Assembly (NCBI GenBank): GCA_910585725.1
Contig: CAJUFA010000005.1
Coordinates: 1-64,000, forward strand
Length of the DNA stretch: 64,000 nucleotides
DNA from: an uncultured Dorea sp.
GTDB taxonomy: Bacteria; Bacillota; Clostridia; Lachnospirales; Lachnospiraceae
Direction of reading: 5' to 3'
The notes under the pieces were generated by a model. It was not told the origin of the DNA. It saw only the letters and a list, made by a program, of their open reading frames with translations, and did no database searches. Positions 1 through 8,151 of the stretch are shown here, piece after piece. The number at the start of each line of letters is the position of its first letter. Within the stretch, counting starts at the first letter, position 1. The position numbers were made by a program, and so were the translations under genes.

Positions 1-125
1 AGCTGACTCTTAGGCAGATCCCTTACGTGGCCGTTGGACGCGGTCACCACATAATTACTTCCTAAAAACTTTTTGATCGTCTTCACCTTGGCAGGTGACT
101 CCACGATTACAAGATAGCGTGCCAT
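1..125 (-). CDS. topA: DNA topoisomerase I, N-terminal fragment (cut by window edge)
   Basis: Only the first 41 codons are present. The translation starts MARYLVIVESPAKVKTIKKF and continues with a serine-lysine rich TOPRIM start. The VIVESPAK motif is the first TOPRIM strand of type IA topoisomerases, which relax negative supercoils. The ATG follows a GGAGG site by 10 bases. It lies downstream of comM and dprA on the same strand, the usual Firmicutes order, so the identification rests on both sequence and context. The rest of the gene lies beyond base 1. Confidence 0.93.
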   Translation of the reverse strand, partial: MARYLVIVESPAKVKTIKKFLGSNYVVTASNGHVRDLPKSQ

Positions 126-229
126 ATCTTTGCTTCCTCCAATATATTGTCATTCATCCCGCCGCCCGACTTCTCTTCGTGGTCATTACTGCTTATTTAC
201 CCGGCAGTCTTTCTTCGATAATAGTCCTG

Positions 230-1309
230 TCAACGGGTCTTACTATAATAATTCTTCGACACTTCCCGGATATAGCCCTTCAATTCCAAAGATGTCAGAA
301 TTTGCAGTAACTCAGACGCACAAAATCCTGTTTCTTCTAATAACTGACTTATCCCCTTTGGGAAGAAACCGAAACAACTATACACCACATTTTCGTGATT
401 TTCAAGCGTTTTTTTATTTTTGTCTGATTTTTGAATCCCGGGACCTACGACGACTTTTAATTCCGCAAGAAGATCTTCCGGTGAAATCAGTATCCCTGCA
501 CCCTGCCGGATTAATCGATGACACCCCTGGCTTAACTGACTTGTCACCGGCCCCGGAAGCGCGTAGACGTCCTTTCCCTGCTCCAACGCCAAATCTGCCG
601 TGATCAGAGACCCGCTCCTTTCTCTTGCCTCTATTATCAATACGACGTCGGAAAAACCACTGATGATTCGATTCCTTAAGGGAAAATACACCGGAAGGGG
701 CGGACGCCCGGGAGGCTGTTCTGATATCAGGCCTCCATTATCCTGGATATCCATATATAGTCCGATATGTTCCCTGGGGTAACAGATATCTACGCCGCAT
801 CCCAATATTCCATATGTCGTCCCTCCTCCGTTCAATGCGCCCCTTTGTCCGGCGCCGTCGATTCCTCTGGCCATTCCGCTTATGACTTGTATCCCATTCT
901 GTGCCAAACATTCCCCATATTCCAAGGCTGTCTCTTCCCCGTATGGAGTACACTTTCTCGCTCCCACAACCGCTGCGCTGAGACGCCCCTCCTCCGGAAG
1001 ACGCCCTTTTACATACAATGCATACGGCGCGTCGTCTATCTGCCGCATCCTGTTCGGATACTGCTCCGAGAAATACGGGATAAACCGAATATTCTTTTCT
1101 GTCATACGACGCCATTCTTTTTCTATATTTTTATCCTTTCTGGCATGCAGAATTGCTTCTACGTCTTTATCCTCAAGAAAATCCAAAAATCTAAGTTGTA
1201 TTTCTTCTATATAATATACGGTTTTCCCCTCTCCATATTCTTCTCTTAACAATCTTTTTTTCTTCGCCGATACTCCCTGAATCGCCGCAAGCCAGTATTC
1301 ATAGATCAT
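230..1309 (-). CDS. dprA: DNA processing protein DprA (Smf)
   Basis: 359 aa. DprA loads RecA on incoming single-stranded DNA during natural transformation and protects it. The Rossmann-like core is clear: GARKCTPYG at residues 116-124 and SGMARGIDG at 144-152 form the DNA-binding pocket. An N-terminal SAM-like segment precedes it and a C-terminal winged-helix region (about 290-350) follows, so the architecture is full length. The start codon follows AAAGGACAGGG. It sits 32 bases after comM and 104 bases before topA, probably one transcript. Presence of DprA and ComM does not prove competence, since both are widespread in clostridia. Confidence 0.95.
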   Translation of the reverse strand: MIYEYWLAAIQGVSAKKKRLLREEYGEGKTVYYIEEIQLRFLDFLEDKDVEAILHARKDKNIEKEWRRMTEKNIRFIPYFSEQYPNRMRQIDDAPYALYVKGRLPEEGRLSAAVVGARKCTPYGEETALEYGECLAQNGIQVISGMARGIDGAGQRGALNGGGTTYGILGCGVDICYPREHIGLYMDIQDNGGLISEQPPGRPPLPVYFPLRNRIISGFSDVVLIIEARERSGSLITADLALEQGKDVYALPGPVTSQLSQGCHRLIRQGAGILISPEDLLAELKVVVGPGIQKSDKNKKTLENHENVVYSCFGFFPKGISQLLEETGFCASELLQILTSLELKGYIREVSKNYYSKTR

Positions 1310-1341
1310 ATTTCCCTGTCCTTTCCGTCATCTCCAATCCG

Positions 1342-2877
1342 TCATCTTCCCCAATATTTTTTGTCCATTGTCCGATAGGCAATCGCCTCTTTCAGGTGAT
1401 GTTCCCTGATTCTTCCGCCGCCGTCCAGATCAGCGATCGTCCTGGCCGCCTTTAAGATCTTATGGTATGTCCTTGCCGTAAGTTCCAAAGATGTAAACGC
1501 CTGACGCATCAATCTCTCCTCCCTGCTCCCGAGACTGCAGAACTCCCTTAATTCGTTCACTCCCAACATAGAATTCGTCCGGATATTCCGCCCCTTATAC
1601 CTTTCCTTCTGTATATCTCTCGCTCTGCACACTCTCTCCCTGATCTTTGCGGAGCTCTCCTGCTCTCTTTCTCCGGTAAGCGTCTCATACCGAATCTTTG
1701 GAGTTTCCATACAGATATCTATTCGGTCTAAGAACGGCTGGCTTATCTTACCCAGATATTGCTGTATCTGAAAGGGCGTACAGGTACATTTATTAAAGTC
1801 CGGATAATTTCCGCAGGGACAGGGGTTCATGGCGCAGATCAAGATAAAATTTGCTGGAAATACGAAGTTCCCCTGACTCCGTGTTATCCGAATCTGCCTC
1901 TCCTCCAACGGCTGTCTCAATACTTCCAGGACAGGTTTCTGAAATTCTGCCAGCTCGTCCAGAAACAAGACGCCTCCGTGAGCCAGACTGATCTCTCCCG
2001 GCGCCGGAAATGCACCGCCTCCGATCAACGCCGCCTTTGTCACCGTATGGTGGACGCTACGAAAGGGCCTTCCTGTTATCAGTGGACGATCCTTATCCAC
2101 CATCCCGAGAACACTGTATATCTTAGTGATCTCAATGCTTTCCTCCCGGGCGGGAGGCGGAAGGATCGTCGGCACTCTCTTCGCTATCATAGACTTCCCG
2201 CTTCCGGGGGGCCCGATAAGAAGCAGATTATGCCCTCCTGCCACCGCCACCTCCGCAGCCCGCTTTACCGCTTCCTGCCCCTGTATATCACTGTAATCCG
2301 CCGCTTCTCCTGACTCCCCCCATTCTTCTTTATGCATCCCGTCTGATACCGGCTCTCTCTTACATTCTCCGTTAAGATACCGGCAGATTTCCATAAGATG
2401 CGACGCCCCCAGTATCTCCATTCCTTTCACCAGAGCCCCTTCCCTCACGTTCCTCGACGGAAGAATACACTTTCTGTACCCTTCTTCCTTTGCCTGCATT
2501 ACGACAGGAAGAACTCCCGCTACCTCCTTAATACTTCCGTCCAGTCCCAGTTCTCCGACGACCAGTGTGTCTCTTATCTGTTCTTCCGGAAAGAATCCCA
2601 TGGATGCAAGGATTGCCAGTGCAATGGGCAGATCGAAAGACGCTCCTTTTTTGCGCACTGTTGCCGGAGCCAGATTAACGATTATCTTTTTCACAGGAAG
2701 CTGTATCCCTGAATTGCGGATTGCGGTTCTGACTCTTTCTGAAGCCTCCCTCACCTCCGAAGAAAGATAACCTACCATATGAAACACAGGGAGACCGTTG
2801 CTGACATCCGCCTCTACATGAACCATCTCGACATGAAGACCCTGAATAGCCGCGGACAAAACCGTACTAAATGACAT
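1342..2877 (-). CDS. comM: YifB/ComM family Mg-chelatase-like AAA+ ATPase
   Basis: 511 aa with the start chosen at MSFSTVLSAA. That ATG follows GGAGGCGTAAG, while an upstream in-frame ATG (30 codons earlier) has no ribosome site and adds unrelated residues. An N-terminal LonC/ChlI-like domain (1-170) is followed by an AAA+ domain with Walker A GPPGSGKS at 222-229 and Walker B VLFLDE at 303-308. A cysteine cluster NPCPCG...CTC at about 351-366 is typical of the family and probably binds zinc. ComM is a hexameric helicase that drives branch migration during integration of transforming DNA. It is first in the comM-dprA-topA cluster. Confidence 0.95.
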   Translation of the reverse strand: MSFSTVLSAAIQGLHVEMVHVEADVSNGLPVFHMVGYLSSEVREASERVRTAIRNSGIQLPVKKIIVNLAPATVRKKGASFDLPIALAILASMGFFPEEQIRDTLVVGELGLDGSIKEVAGVLPVVMQAKEEGYRKCILPSRNVREGALVKGMEILGASHLMEICRYLNGECKREPVSDGMHKEEWGESGEAADYSDIQGQEAVKRAAEVAVAGGHNLLLIGPPGSGKSMIAKRVPTILPPPAREESIEITKIYSVLGMVDKDRPLITGRPFRSVHHTVTKAALIGGGAFPAPGEISLAHGGVLFLDELAEFQKPVLEVLRQPLEERQIRITRSQGNFVFPANFILICAMNPCPCGNYPDFNKCTCTPFQIQQYLGKISQPFLDRIDICMETPKIRYETLTGEREQESSAKIRERVCRARDIQKERYKGRNIRTNSMLGVNELREFCSLGSREERLMRQAFTSLELTARTYHKILKAARTIADLDGGGRIREHHLKEAIAYRTMDKKYWGR

Positions 2878-2938
2878 CTTACGCCTCCTTTTTTGATATA
2901 TACTCAGAAGCTCTCCTATGCCCGCACTAAAAAATATT

Positions 2939-2967
2939 TGATAAATGCAGATACAAAGAACTGTCAA
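2939..2967 (-). promoter_or_regulatory. Candidate promoter for comM-dprA-topA
   Basis: On the minus strand TTGACA (2962-2967) is followed after 17 bases by TTATCA (2939-2944), about 60 bases upstream of the comM start. The -35 is perfect, the -10 poor, so this is a tentative call. Confidence 0.4.
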
Positions 2968-3058
2968 AAGTACATATTTATTATGGGTTTATTAAAGTGT
3001 GAAAAACAATGAATAAATGTTGATAGAATCTTAGAAAGAATATTGTATTCTTTGAGAA

Positions 3059-3099
3059 TAAGATAAAACATACATATCTTCTATGTATGTTTTATCTTA
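3059..3099 (-). terminator. Long AT-rich hairpin after the flippase-like gene
   Basis: A perfect 18-bp inverted repeat (3059-3076 and 3082-3099) with a 5-base loop. It lies 42 bases beyond the stop codon of the flippase-like gene, and the descending arm on the minus strand is T-rich (GTTTTATCTTATTCTC). It probably ends the glycosyltransferase-deacetylase-flippase transcript. A second small hairpin (AAAGAATA/TATTCTTT, 3035-3053) follows directly. Confidence 0.65.
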
Positions 3100-3140
3100 A
3101 TATGATCCGGCTCTATTTTCAAGAATTTCTGTCAGACAAT

Positions 3141-4187
3141 TTAAGACAGATTTCGACAGCCGTTTTTATTACTTTTGCATTTCCACAGGAATATCATCAT
3201 CACTGCACTGATCAGGAGCATGCCGTAGAAGCTGATTCCCCGGTTTACCAGGGTAACCGCCGCGATAGGGTGTCCGGTGTATACACCGGAGAAGAGCTTC
3301 ACAAATGCATATTCGCTGATTCCCGCCGCTCCCGGGAAGGGCAGTAACGCCGCCGTCATATACAGGACCGTCTGAAGCAGATATATCTGCGGATATCCCG
3401 CCCCATATTCGCCCATAGCCAGATATACCATATAAGGAACACTGAACCAGCAGATAACCTGACATATACTGACTGCCGCCACCTTACCCATAACCTTCGG
3501 TTCTCTGCGGATCAAATCGGCGCAGGTCTGGAAATCATGGAACGCCCCGTCTATTTTATCTTCCCATCTCTTTTTATTTCCTACCGGGAAGCGTTCTATC
3601 AAACGATGCAGGATACGCAGAATGCGCTCTTTAAGTCTATAAGAAAACAATACTGACAGGAGTCCCGCAATAAACAAAATGTTCATCAGAAAACCTAACG
3701 CGGCGAGTACCAAAAGCTCTCCGGAAGGTTTCACATTTCCCTGTATCCATGCGGCGACCGCAAGAATCTCCATGAAAAACACGGCGATCTCAAAGCTTGC
3801 CAGCTCGGCGATCAGGGCGAGGGTTCCGTGAGCCAGTTCTATCCCGTCCTTCTTCATTGCATAGAGCTGGGCGGGCTGCCCCCCTGTAGAGGACGGAGTG
3901 ATAGAACTGAAGAAAAAACCAATATAAGCGTACTTCATACCCTGCCAGAATGTAACCGGATATCCGAAAGAAGTAAGCAGGATCCGGATATTTATCCCTT
4001 CTGCAAGATGAAATACTTCCGCCAGTAAAACGCCTGCCGCAAGAAAAGGAACAGAAGTCTGAGCCAGAGCCTCTCCCACCGTTCTGATATCCGTTCCCCG
4101 CAGCAGCAGGAAAAATACGACAGATATGAATATGAGAAAGATTACCGCATACCGAAGTATCTTCTCCACAGACAGATTAGTATTCAT
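3141..4187 (-). CDS. Flippase-like integral membrane protein (YbhN / LPG-synthase TM family)
   Basis: 348 aa, starting at MNTNLSVEKILRYAVIFLIF. That ATG has AAAGGA 9 bases upstream and overlaps the end of the deacetylase gene by 11 bases. About eight hydrophobic segments cover the chain. The internal FFFSSITPSSTGGQPAQLYA stretch and a late LLPFPGAAGISEYAFVKL stretch are the family signature of the transmembrane domain that in MprF flips lysyl-phosphatidylglycerol. No synthase domain is attached. By family the likely role is translocating a lipid or glycolipid across the membrane; the substrate is unknown. Being third in a tight operon after a lipid-type glycosyltransferase and a sugar deacetylase suggests the substrate is made by those two. 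Confidence 0.82.
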   Translation of the reverse strand: MNTNLSVEKILRYAVIFLIFISVVFFLLLRGTDIRTVGEALAQTSVPFLAAGVLLAEVFHLAEGINIRILLTSFGYPVTFWQGMKYAYIGFFFSSITPSSTGGQPAQLYAMKKDGIELAHGTLALIAELASFEIAVFFMEILAVAAWIQGNVKPSGELLVLAALGFLMNILFIAGLLSVLFSYRLKERILRILHRLIERFPVGNKKRWEDKIDGAFHDFQTCADLIRREPKVMGKVAAVSICQVICWFSVPYMVYLAMGEYGAGYPQIYLLQTVLYMTAALLPFPGAAGISEYAFVKLFSGVYTGHPIAAVTLVNRGISFYGMLLISAVMMIFLWKCKSNKNGCRNLS

Positions 4188-4887
4188 AAGCGTCCATCCT
4201 TTCAAACACATATCCCTGCTCAAGCAGGAGCGGAATCGCCTCTCTCAATGCTTCCAGCGTCCTTCCCGGCGCCCCCGCCGTCCCTCTTCCGTCATGAAGA
4301 CATAAAACCGCTCCTGGAAATACACGTTTTAATATCTTCTCTTTGATAGAATTTGCCGTTTCCCTGGCAGACCAGTCCTGAGCCATCACATCCCAGAGGA
4401 TTAATTTCAAATCCATAGCCCGGATGAAGAACAGCGTCCACAGGTTCAGATGTCCCCACGGAGGTCTGTAGTAGCGCGCCCGGCATCCCATCGCTTCCAG
4501 CGTCCCTACCGATTCCCGGATATCCTCGCGTATGAATCTGCGGCCGCGGAAAAGAGCGTTCTTATGCTCTACAGAATGAATCCCGACAAGATGTCCCTCT
4601 TCCTGCATCCATTCGATGAGGTCCGGATTCTCCCTTGCAAATTCTGCAACTACAAAGAAACTTGCTCTGATCCGGTACTGCTTTAGAAGGCACAGGAGCT
4701 GCCCGGTATATTCCCTGCTTGGTCCGTCGTCAAAAGTTAGGTATATGCGCCTGTCCGCGCGTCCCTCCTTTATGCGCTTTCGGCTTTTTTGTTTCCAGAG
4801 ATATTTCAGACCGGCCGACGGGATCAGGCTATAGCACAATAATGCGGCACAGATCAACATCAGACCGAACACAATATAATCGTTCAT
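4177..4887 (-). CDS. Membrane-anchored polysaccharide deacetylase family protein (NodB/CE4 fold)
   Basis: 236 aa, ATG at 4887 spaced 8 bases from GGAGG (a TTG two codons earlier is too close). All CE4 motifs are visible: TFDDGPS 51-57 (catalytic and metal Asp), HSVEH 104-108 (metal His pair), RPPWG 141-145 and LHDG 197-200. Such enzymes remove N- or O-acetyl groups from sugars. One hydrophobic helix (about 5-25) comes first, followed by a run of about ten Lys/Arg residues up to residue 47. The positive-inside rule would therefore place the catalytic domain in the cytoplasm, unusual for a wall deacetylase but sensible for a lipid-linked sugar. Six bases separate it from the upstream glycosyltransferase gene. 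Confidence 0.85.
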   Translation of the reverse strand: MNDYIVFGLMLICAALLCYSLIPSAGLKYLWKQKSRKRIKEGRADRRIYLTFDDGPSREYTGQLLCLLKQYRIRASFFVVAEFARENPDLIEWMQEEGHLVGIHSVEHKNALFRGRRFIREDIRESVGTLEAMGCRARYYRPPWGHLNLWTLFFIRAMDLKLILWDVMAQDWSARETANSIKEKILKRVFPGAVLCLHDGRGTAGAPGRTLEALREAIPLLLEQGYVFERMDAYEY

Positions 4888-4899
4888 GTTCAATTCCTC

Positions 4900-5991
4900 C
4901 TATTTATTTAATGGCTCCCTCATGACCCGTACCGCGTCGGAAAGCTCCGTCTCCATGATCTCCCGGCGCGCCTGAACCATACACTCCTTCATCACTCTTA
5001 ATTTCCCGGAATCTTGCAGGATACTTCTTAATTCCTCTGTAAAATCCTCTCCCTCGCCCCATATCACCCGCGCGAAACCTTTTTCCTGCGCATATCTGGC
5101 ATTCACGATCTCCTGCTCCAGAAACGGACGGATAATAAACATAGGAACCCTGCTCTGGATCAGCTCAAACAACGTAATTCCGCCCGCTTTCGTTATAACC
5201 AGATCCGCCTTTCGCATATAACTTCCGATATTATCCACGTATCCTAACATTTCCACATCGTCAAAATGTCCCGCCCATCTGTCGTATAGCTTCTGGTTCT
5301 TCCCCGTGATCACGGTTGTCCGGATTCCCGGCATCTCATGAAGAGTATATAATATATCCTCCAGCCCTGGTATAATGCCGAGTCCTCCCCCCATGACCAG
5401 GACATGTTTCTCATTTTTCTGTTCCTCAGCCTCATATTCGGTTTTTCCAAGAAACTGCTGACGTACCGGTACTCCCGTTACCAGGATATTTTCGGGAGAA
5501 GCCCCGAGGCTGACCAGATTATCCTTCACTTCTCTTGTCGGCGCCAGATAAAGATCTGTCTGTTTCGCATACCACTCTTTATGCATACTGATATCTGTGA
5601 TGCTGGTGACAAGCGGGATCTGGCTGTCCGCCTTTGCTTTATAGGTCGCCGCCGCCTTCTCGCAGAACGGATGTGTACATACGATCACATCCGGCGTGTA
5701 TTCTTTCATCATTTTCCGAAATCTCTGATAGACGACCGGCCCTCCCGGTTTGTTTCCGGAGTTCATTCTTCCCGATATCTTATAGACCAGATTATAGATC
5801 CCATGATATCTCTCCGCCACAAGACCAAATATCTTATATAGAACCTTACTGATACGAGGATAAAAGTACTCCGGCAGATCTTTCTGTATGATCTCGGCAT
5901 ACTTATCCTGCCGCCTGAATTCTTCCTGAATCGCATTTGCCGCCATCTCATGCCCAAATCCAAATCTTCCGCTTAATATCAATATCTTCAT
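4900..5991 (-). CDS. GT28 / MGDG-synthase type glycosyltransferase (processive diacylglycerol glycosyltransferase-like)
   Basis: 363 aa. The N-terminus MKILILSGRFGFGHEMAA is the membrane-acceptor domain of the MGDG synthase/UgtP family, with the Gly-rich loop that precedes the active-site His. A later MGGGLGIIPG and TKAGGITLFE form the nucleotide-sugar binding face found in MurG, UgtP and plant MGDG synthases. It should transfer a sugar from a UDP donor to diacylglycerol or another lipid on the inner leaflet. The ribosome site is AAGGGGGATAC. It is first of a three-gene operon. The donor cannot be read from the sequence; the adjacent deacetylase hints at N-acetylglucosamine. UgtP proper makes glycolipid anchors for lipoteichoic acid, so that is the main alternative. 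Confidence 0.85.
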   Translation of the reverse strand: MKILILSGRFGFGHEMAANAIQEEFRRQDKYAEIIQKDLPEYFYPRISKVLYKIFGLVAERYHGIYNLVYKISGRMNSGNKPGGPVVYQRFRKMMKEYTPDVIVCTHPFCEKAAATYKAKADSQIPLVTSITDISMHKEWYAKQTDLYLAPTREVKDNLVSLGASPENILVTGVPVRQQFLGKTEYEAEEQKNEKHVLVMGGGLGIIPGLEDILYTLHEMPGIRTTVITGKNQKLYDRWAGHFDDVEMLGYVDNIGSYMRKADLVITKAGGITLFELIQSRVPMFIIRPFLEQEIVNARYAQEKGFARVIWGEGEDFTEELRSILQDSGKLRVMKECMVQARREIMETELSDAVRVMREPLNK

Positions 5992-6005
5992 ATGTATCCC
6001 CCTTC

Positions 6006-6047
6006 ACTTACAAAAGCATAAACTCTGTACTGTCATTTTTTGTAAGT
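6006..6047. repeat. Inverted repeat in the leader of the glycosyltransferase operon
   Basis: ACTTACAAAA (6006-6015) and TTTTGTAAGT (6038-6047) are perfect 10-bp arms around a 22-base loop, ending 15 bases upstream of the glycosyltransferase ATG. It could be an RNA hairpin near the ribosome site or a protein site. No promoter is convincing in this gap. Confidence 0.5.
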
Positions 6048-6157
6048 ATTATTCTATCCCTCAAATCTAAAGAACTCTGACATGTATTTCTAAACATATT
6101 CTGAAGATATACTTGCCCTGTTCTTTCAATTCTTAAGATTCTCTAAAGAGGATACAA

Positions 6158-6199
6158 AAAAACTGCGCGGATATATCTAAAAATATCCGCGCAGTTTTT
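6158..6199 (-). terminator. Rho-independent terminator overlapping the sigK stop codon
   Basis: Perfect 17-bp arms (6158-6174 and 6183-6199) with an 8-base loop containing the TAG stop codon. The ascending arm encodes the last residues EKLRGY and the descending arm ends in a T run on the minus strand. Confidence 0.88.
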
Positions 6200-6803
6200 C
6201 AATCGCACTCTTTTCAATTCTCGAAACATAAGAACGGGAGATACCTAATTGTTTCGCAATCTCCCGCTGGGTATATTCCTCTTCATTGTACAGACCGTAC
6301 CGCATCTTCAGCACCATCCGCTCCCGCGGCGACAGCTCGGATTCCACTTTGTGATATAGCACCTTGATATCGTCATTTAACTCCACCTTCTTGTGTGCGT
6401 CGTCTTCTTCCGTCTCAATAATATCAAAAAGCTGGATCTCATTGCCCTCCCTGTCGGTTCCGATAGGCTCATATAAAGATATCTCCTTCGACGACTTCTT
6501 CTTCGCCCGCATATACATCAGAATCTCGTTCTCGATGCAGCGGGCGGCGTAGGTTCCAAGCCTGACGCATTTCTCCGGATTAAAGGTCACAACCGCCTTA
6601 ATAAGCCCGATCGTACCTATAGATAACAAATCCTCCGTGTCTTCCGGGGAAGATTGATATTTTTTTACAATATGTGCAACGAGGCGCAGATTCCGCTCTA
6701 TCAGGATATGCTTTGCTTCAAGATCTCCCTCCGTATATTTTTGCATATAATATCTTTCTTCTGCAGCTGTGAGGGGTTGGGGAAAAGATTTCAAGAGAAG
6801 CAC
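6177..6803 (-). CDS. sigK: Sporulation sigma factor SigK, without pro-sequence
   Basis: 208 aa if the GTG at 6803 is used. A TTG at 6794, 6 bases after AGAGGTG, fits the ribosome site slightly better and gives 205 aa. SigK directs late mother-cell transcription (coat, cortex, mother-cell lysis). Region 2 is clear (RNLRLVAHIVKKY, EDLLSIGTIGLIKA, AARCIENEILMYMR) as is the region 4 helix-turn-helix (TQREIAKQLGISRSYVSRIE). In Bacillus about 20 inhibitory residues precede the FPQPL segment. Here only 3-6 residues precede it and an in-frame TAA lies just upstream, so no SpoIVFB-type processing is expected. The reading frame is continuous, with no skin-type insertion. Confidence 0.92.
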   Translation of the reverse strand: MLLLKSFPQPLTAAEERYYMQKYTEGDLEAKHILIERNLRLVAHIVKKYQSSPEDTEDLLSIGTIGLIKAVVTFNPEKCVRLGTYAARCIENEILMYMRAKKKSSKEISLYEPIGTDREGNEIQLFDIIETEEDDAHKKVELNDDIKVLYHKVESELSPRERMVLKMRYGLYNEEEYTQREIAKQLGISRSYVSRIEKSAIEKLRGYF

Positions 6804-6875
6804 CTCTAAGCGTATTTAATATAGTCTATGTGAGGTCTTCTCTTTTTGTGCTTTTCCACTTAAAATAGTCCGTTA

Positions 6876-8126
6876 TTAGGTTGTCCTGCAAAAATCCTGT
6901 TCTTCCGCCCGCCTCAGGATATCGTACCGGTCGGCCCTGCACCCCAGATCAACATACAGCACCTGTTTCGGATGCGGCGCGCTTTCCTGTTCCCTGCCTT
7001 CTTCGTCCACAATTTTTCGCACCGCCGTTTCTATATTCCTGCCGTCCGGCTTCATGATCTCAATACGCTCTCCCACCGAAAACTTATTCCTCTGCTCTAT
7101 CCGGTACATCCCTTCCTTTTCCTCTCCGATGATTCCAAGATAGGTATATTCTTTCACATACGTATTATTGTCATATATCTGGCTGGTCTCATCCGGTTTA
7201 CCGAAATAGAATCCTGTGGTAAATTGCCGGTAAGTACAGTTTACAATCTGATCCAGATACCAGGGCATATTCGTCTGATATTTCTCCGGATCTTCCAGAT
7301 AATCGTCGATCGCTTTCCGATAGGTTCTGGCAACCGTCGCCACATAAAGCGCCGTCTTCATGCGGCCTTCGATCTTAAAGCTGTCGATTCCCGCGCCGAT
7401 CATCTCAGGAATATGCTCAATCATACAGAGATCCTTGGAGTTGAAGATAAAGGTTCCCCGCTCATTCTCATACACCGGCATATACTCGCCCGGACGCGTC
7501 TCTTCCACAACCGAATATTTCCACCGGCACGGATGGGTACAGGAGCCTTGATTTGCGTCTCTTCCGGTGAAATAATTACTCAGAAGACACCTTCCGGAAT
7601 AGGAAATACACATAGCGCCATGGATAAAGCTCTCGATCTCCATCTCCTTTGGGATATGCTCCCGAATCTCCCGAATCTCTTTTAAGGACAGCTCCCTGGC
7701 GGAGACCACCCTCTTCGCTCCTAAATTCCACCAGAACCGATAAGTTCCGTAATTAGTGTTATTAGCCTGGGTGCTGATATGCCTTTCAATCTCGGGACAG
7801 ATCTCTTTCGCCAGGTCAAAAATTGCCGGATCCGCGATAATCAGCGCATCCGGTCCCATTTCTTTTAATTCATACAGATATTCTCTTACTCCGTTAAGAT
7901 CGTCGTTGTGAGCCAGGATATTCACTGTGACATGAACCCTTGCTCCATGAGCGTGTGCGAAATCAATTCCCGCTTTCATATCCTCCCTGGAGAAATTCTT
8001 CGCCTTAGCCCGCAGCCCAAAAGCTTCTCCCCCGATATAGACCGCATCCGCACCGAATACCACCGCCGTCTTAAGTACCTCCAGACTGCTTGCCGGGATT
8101 AATAATTCCGGATGTCTCTTATTCAT
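6876..8126 (-). CDS. trhP: Peptidase U32 family protein, tRNA uridine-34 hydroxylase (TrhP/YrrO-like)
   Basis: 416 aa. U32 proteins of the YrrN/YrrO (TrhP) type hydroxylate the wobble uridine of certain tRNAs to ho5U using prephenate, rather than acting as proteases. The TIM-barrel start ELLIPASSLEVLKTAV and the Cys-rich segment CISYSGRCLLSNYF followed by GSCTHPCRW, which carries the Fe-S ligands, are present. The GGAGGAG ribosome site is strong. It lies 25 bases after the methyltransferase trmR, which converts ho5U to mo5U, so the two genes form one modification pathway. A paralogue (YrrN) is often adjacent in Bacillus but is absent here. The family call is certain; the exact substrate is inferred from context. 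Confidence 0.88.
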   Translation of the reverse strand: MNKRHPELLIPASSLEVLKTAVVFGADAVYIGGEAFGLRAKAKNFSREDMKAGIDFAHAHGARVHVTVNILAHNDDLNGVREYLYELKEMGPDALIIADPAIFDLAKEICPEIERHISTQANNTNYGTYRFWWNLGAKRVVSARELSLKEIREIREHIPKEMEIESFIHGAMCISYSGRCLLSNYFTGRDANQGSCTHPCRWKYSVVEETRPGEYMPVYENERGTFIFNSKDLCMIEHIPEMIGAGIDSFKIEGRMKTALYVATVARTYRKAIDDYLEDPEKYQTNMPWYLDQIVNCTYRQFTTGFYFGKPDETSQIYDNNTYVKEYTYLGIIGEEKEGMYRIEQRNKFSVGERIEIMKPDGRNIETAVRKIVDEEGREQESAPHPKQVLYVDLGCRADRYDILRRAEEQDFCRTT

Positions 8127-8151
8127 ATATCTTTCTCCTCCTCTCAGTTTC

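Noticed and set aside
130..603. Plus-strand open frames opposite dprA and many similar frames
   Set aside because: They are antisense shadows of well-supported genes, without ribosome sites or recognisable domains.
2878..2967. Longer N-terminus of ComM from an upstream ATG
   Set aside because: The extra 30 residues lack a ribosome site and family similarity, and they overlap the likely promoter. MSFSTV has an ideal GGAGG site.
6804..6875. SigE-type promoter for sigK (CATAGACT)
   Set aside because: The -10 resembles the SigE consensus but there is no acceptable -35 at 13-15 bases, so the call would be guesswork.
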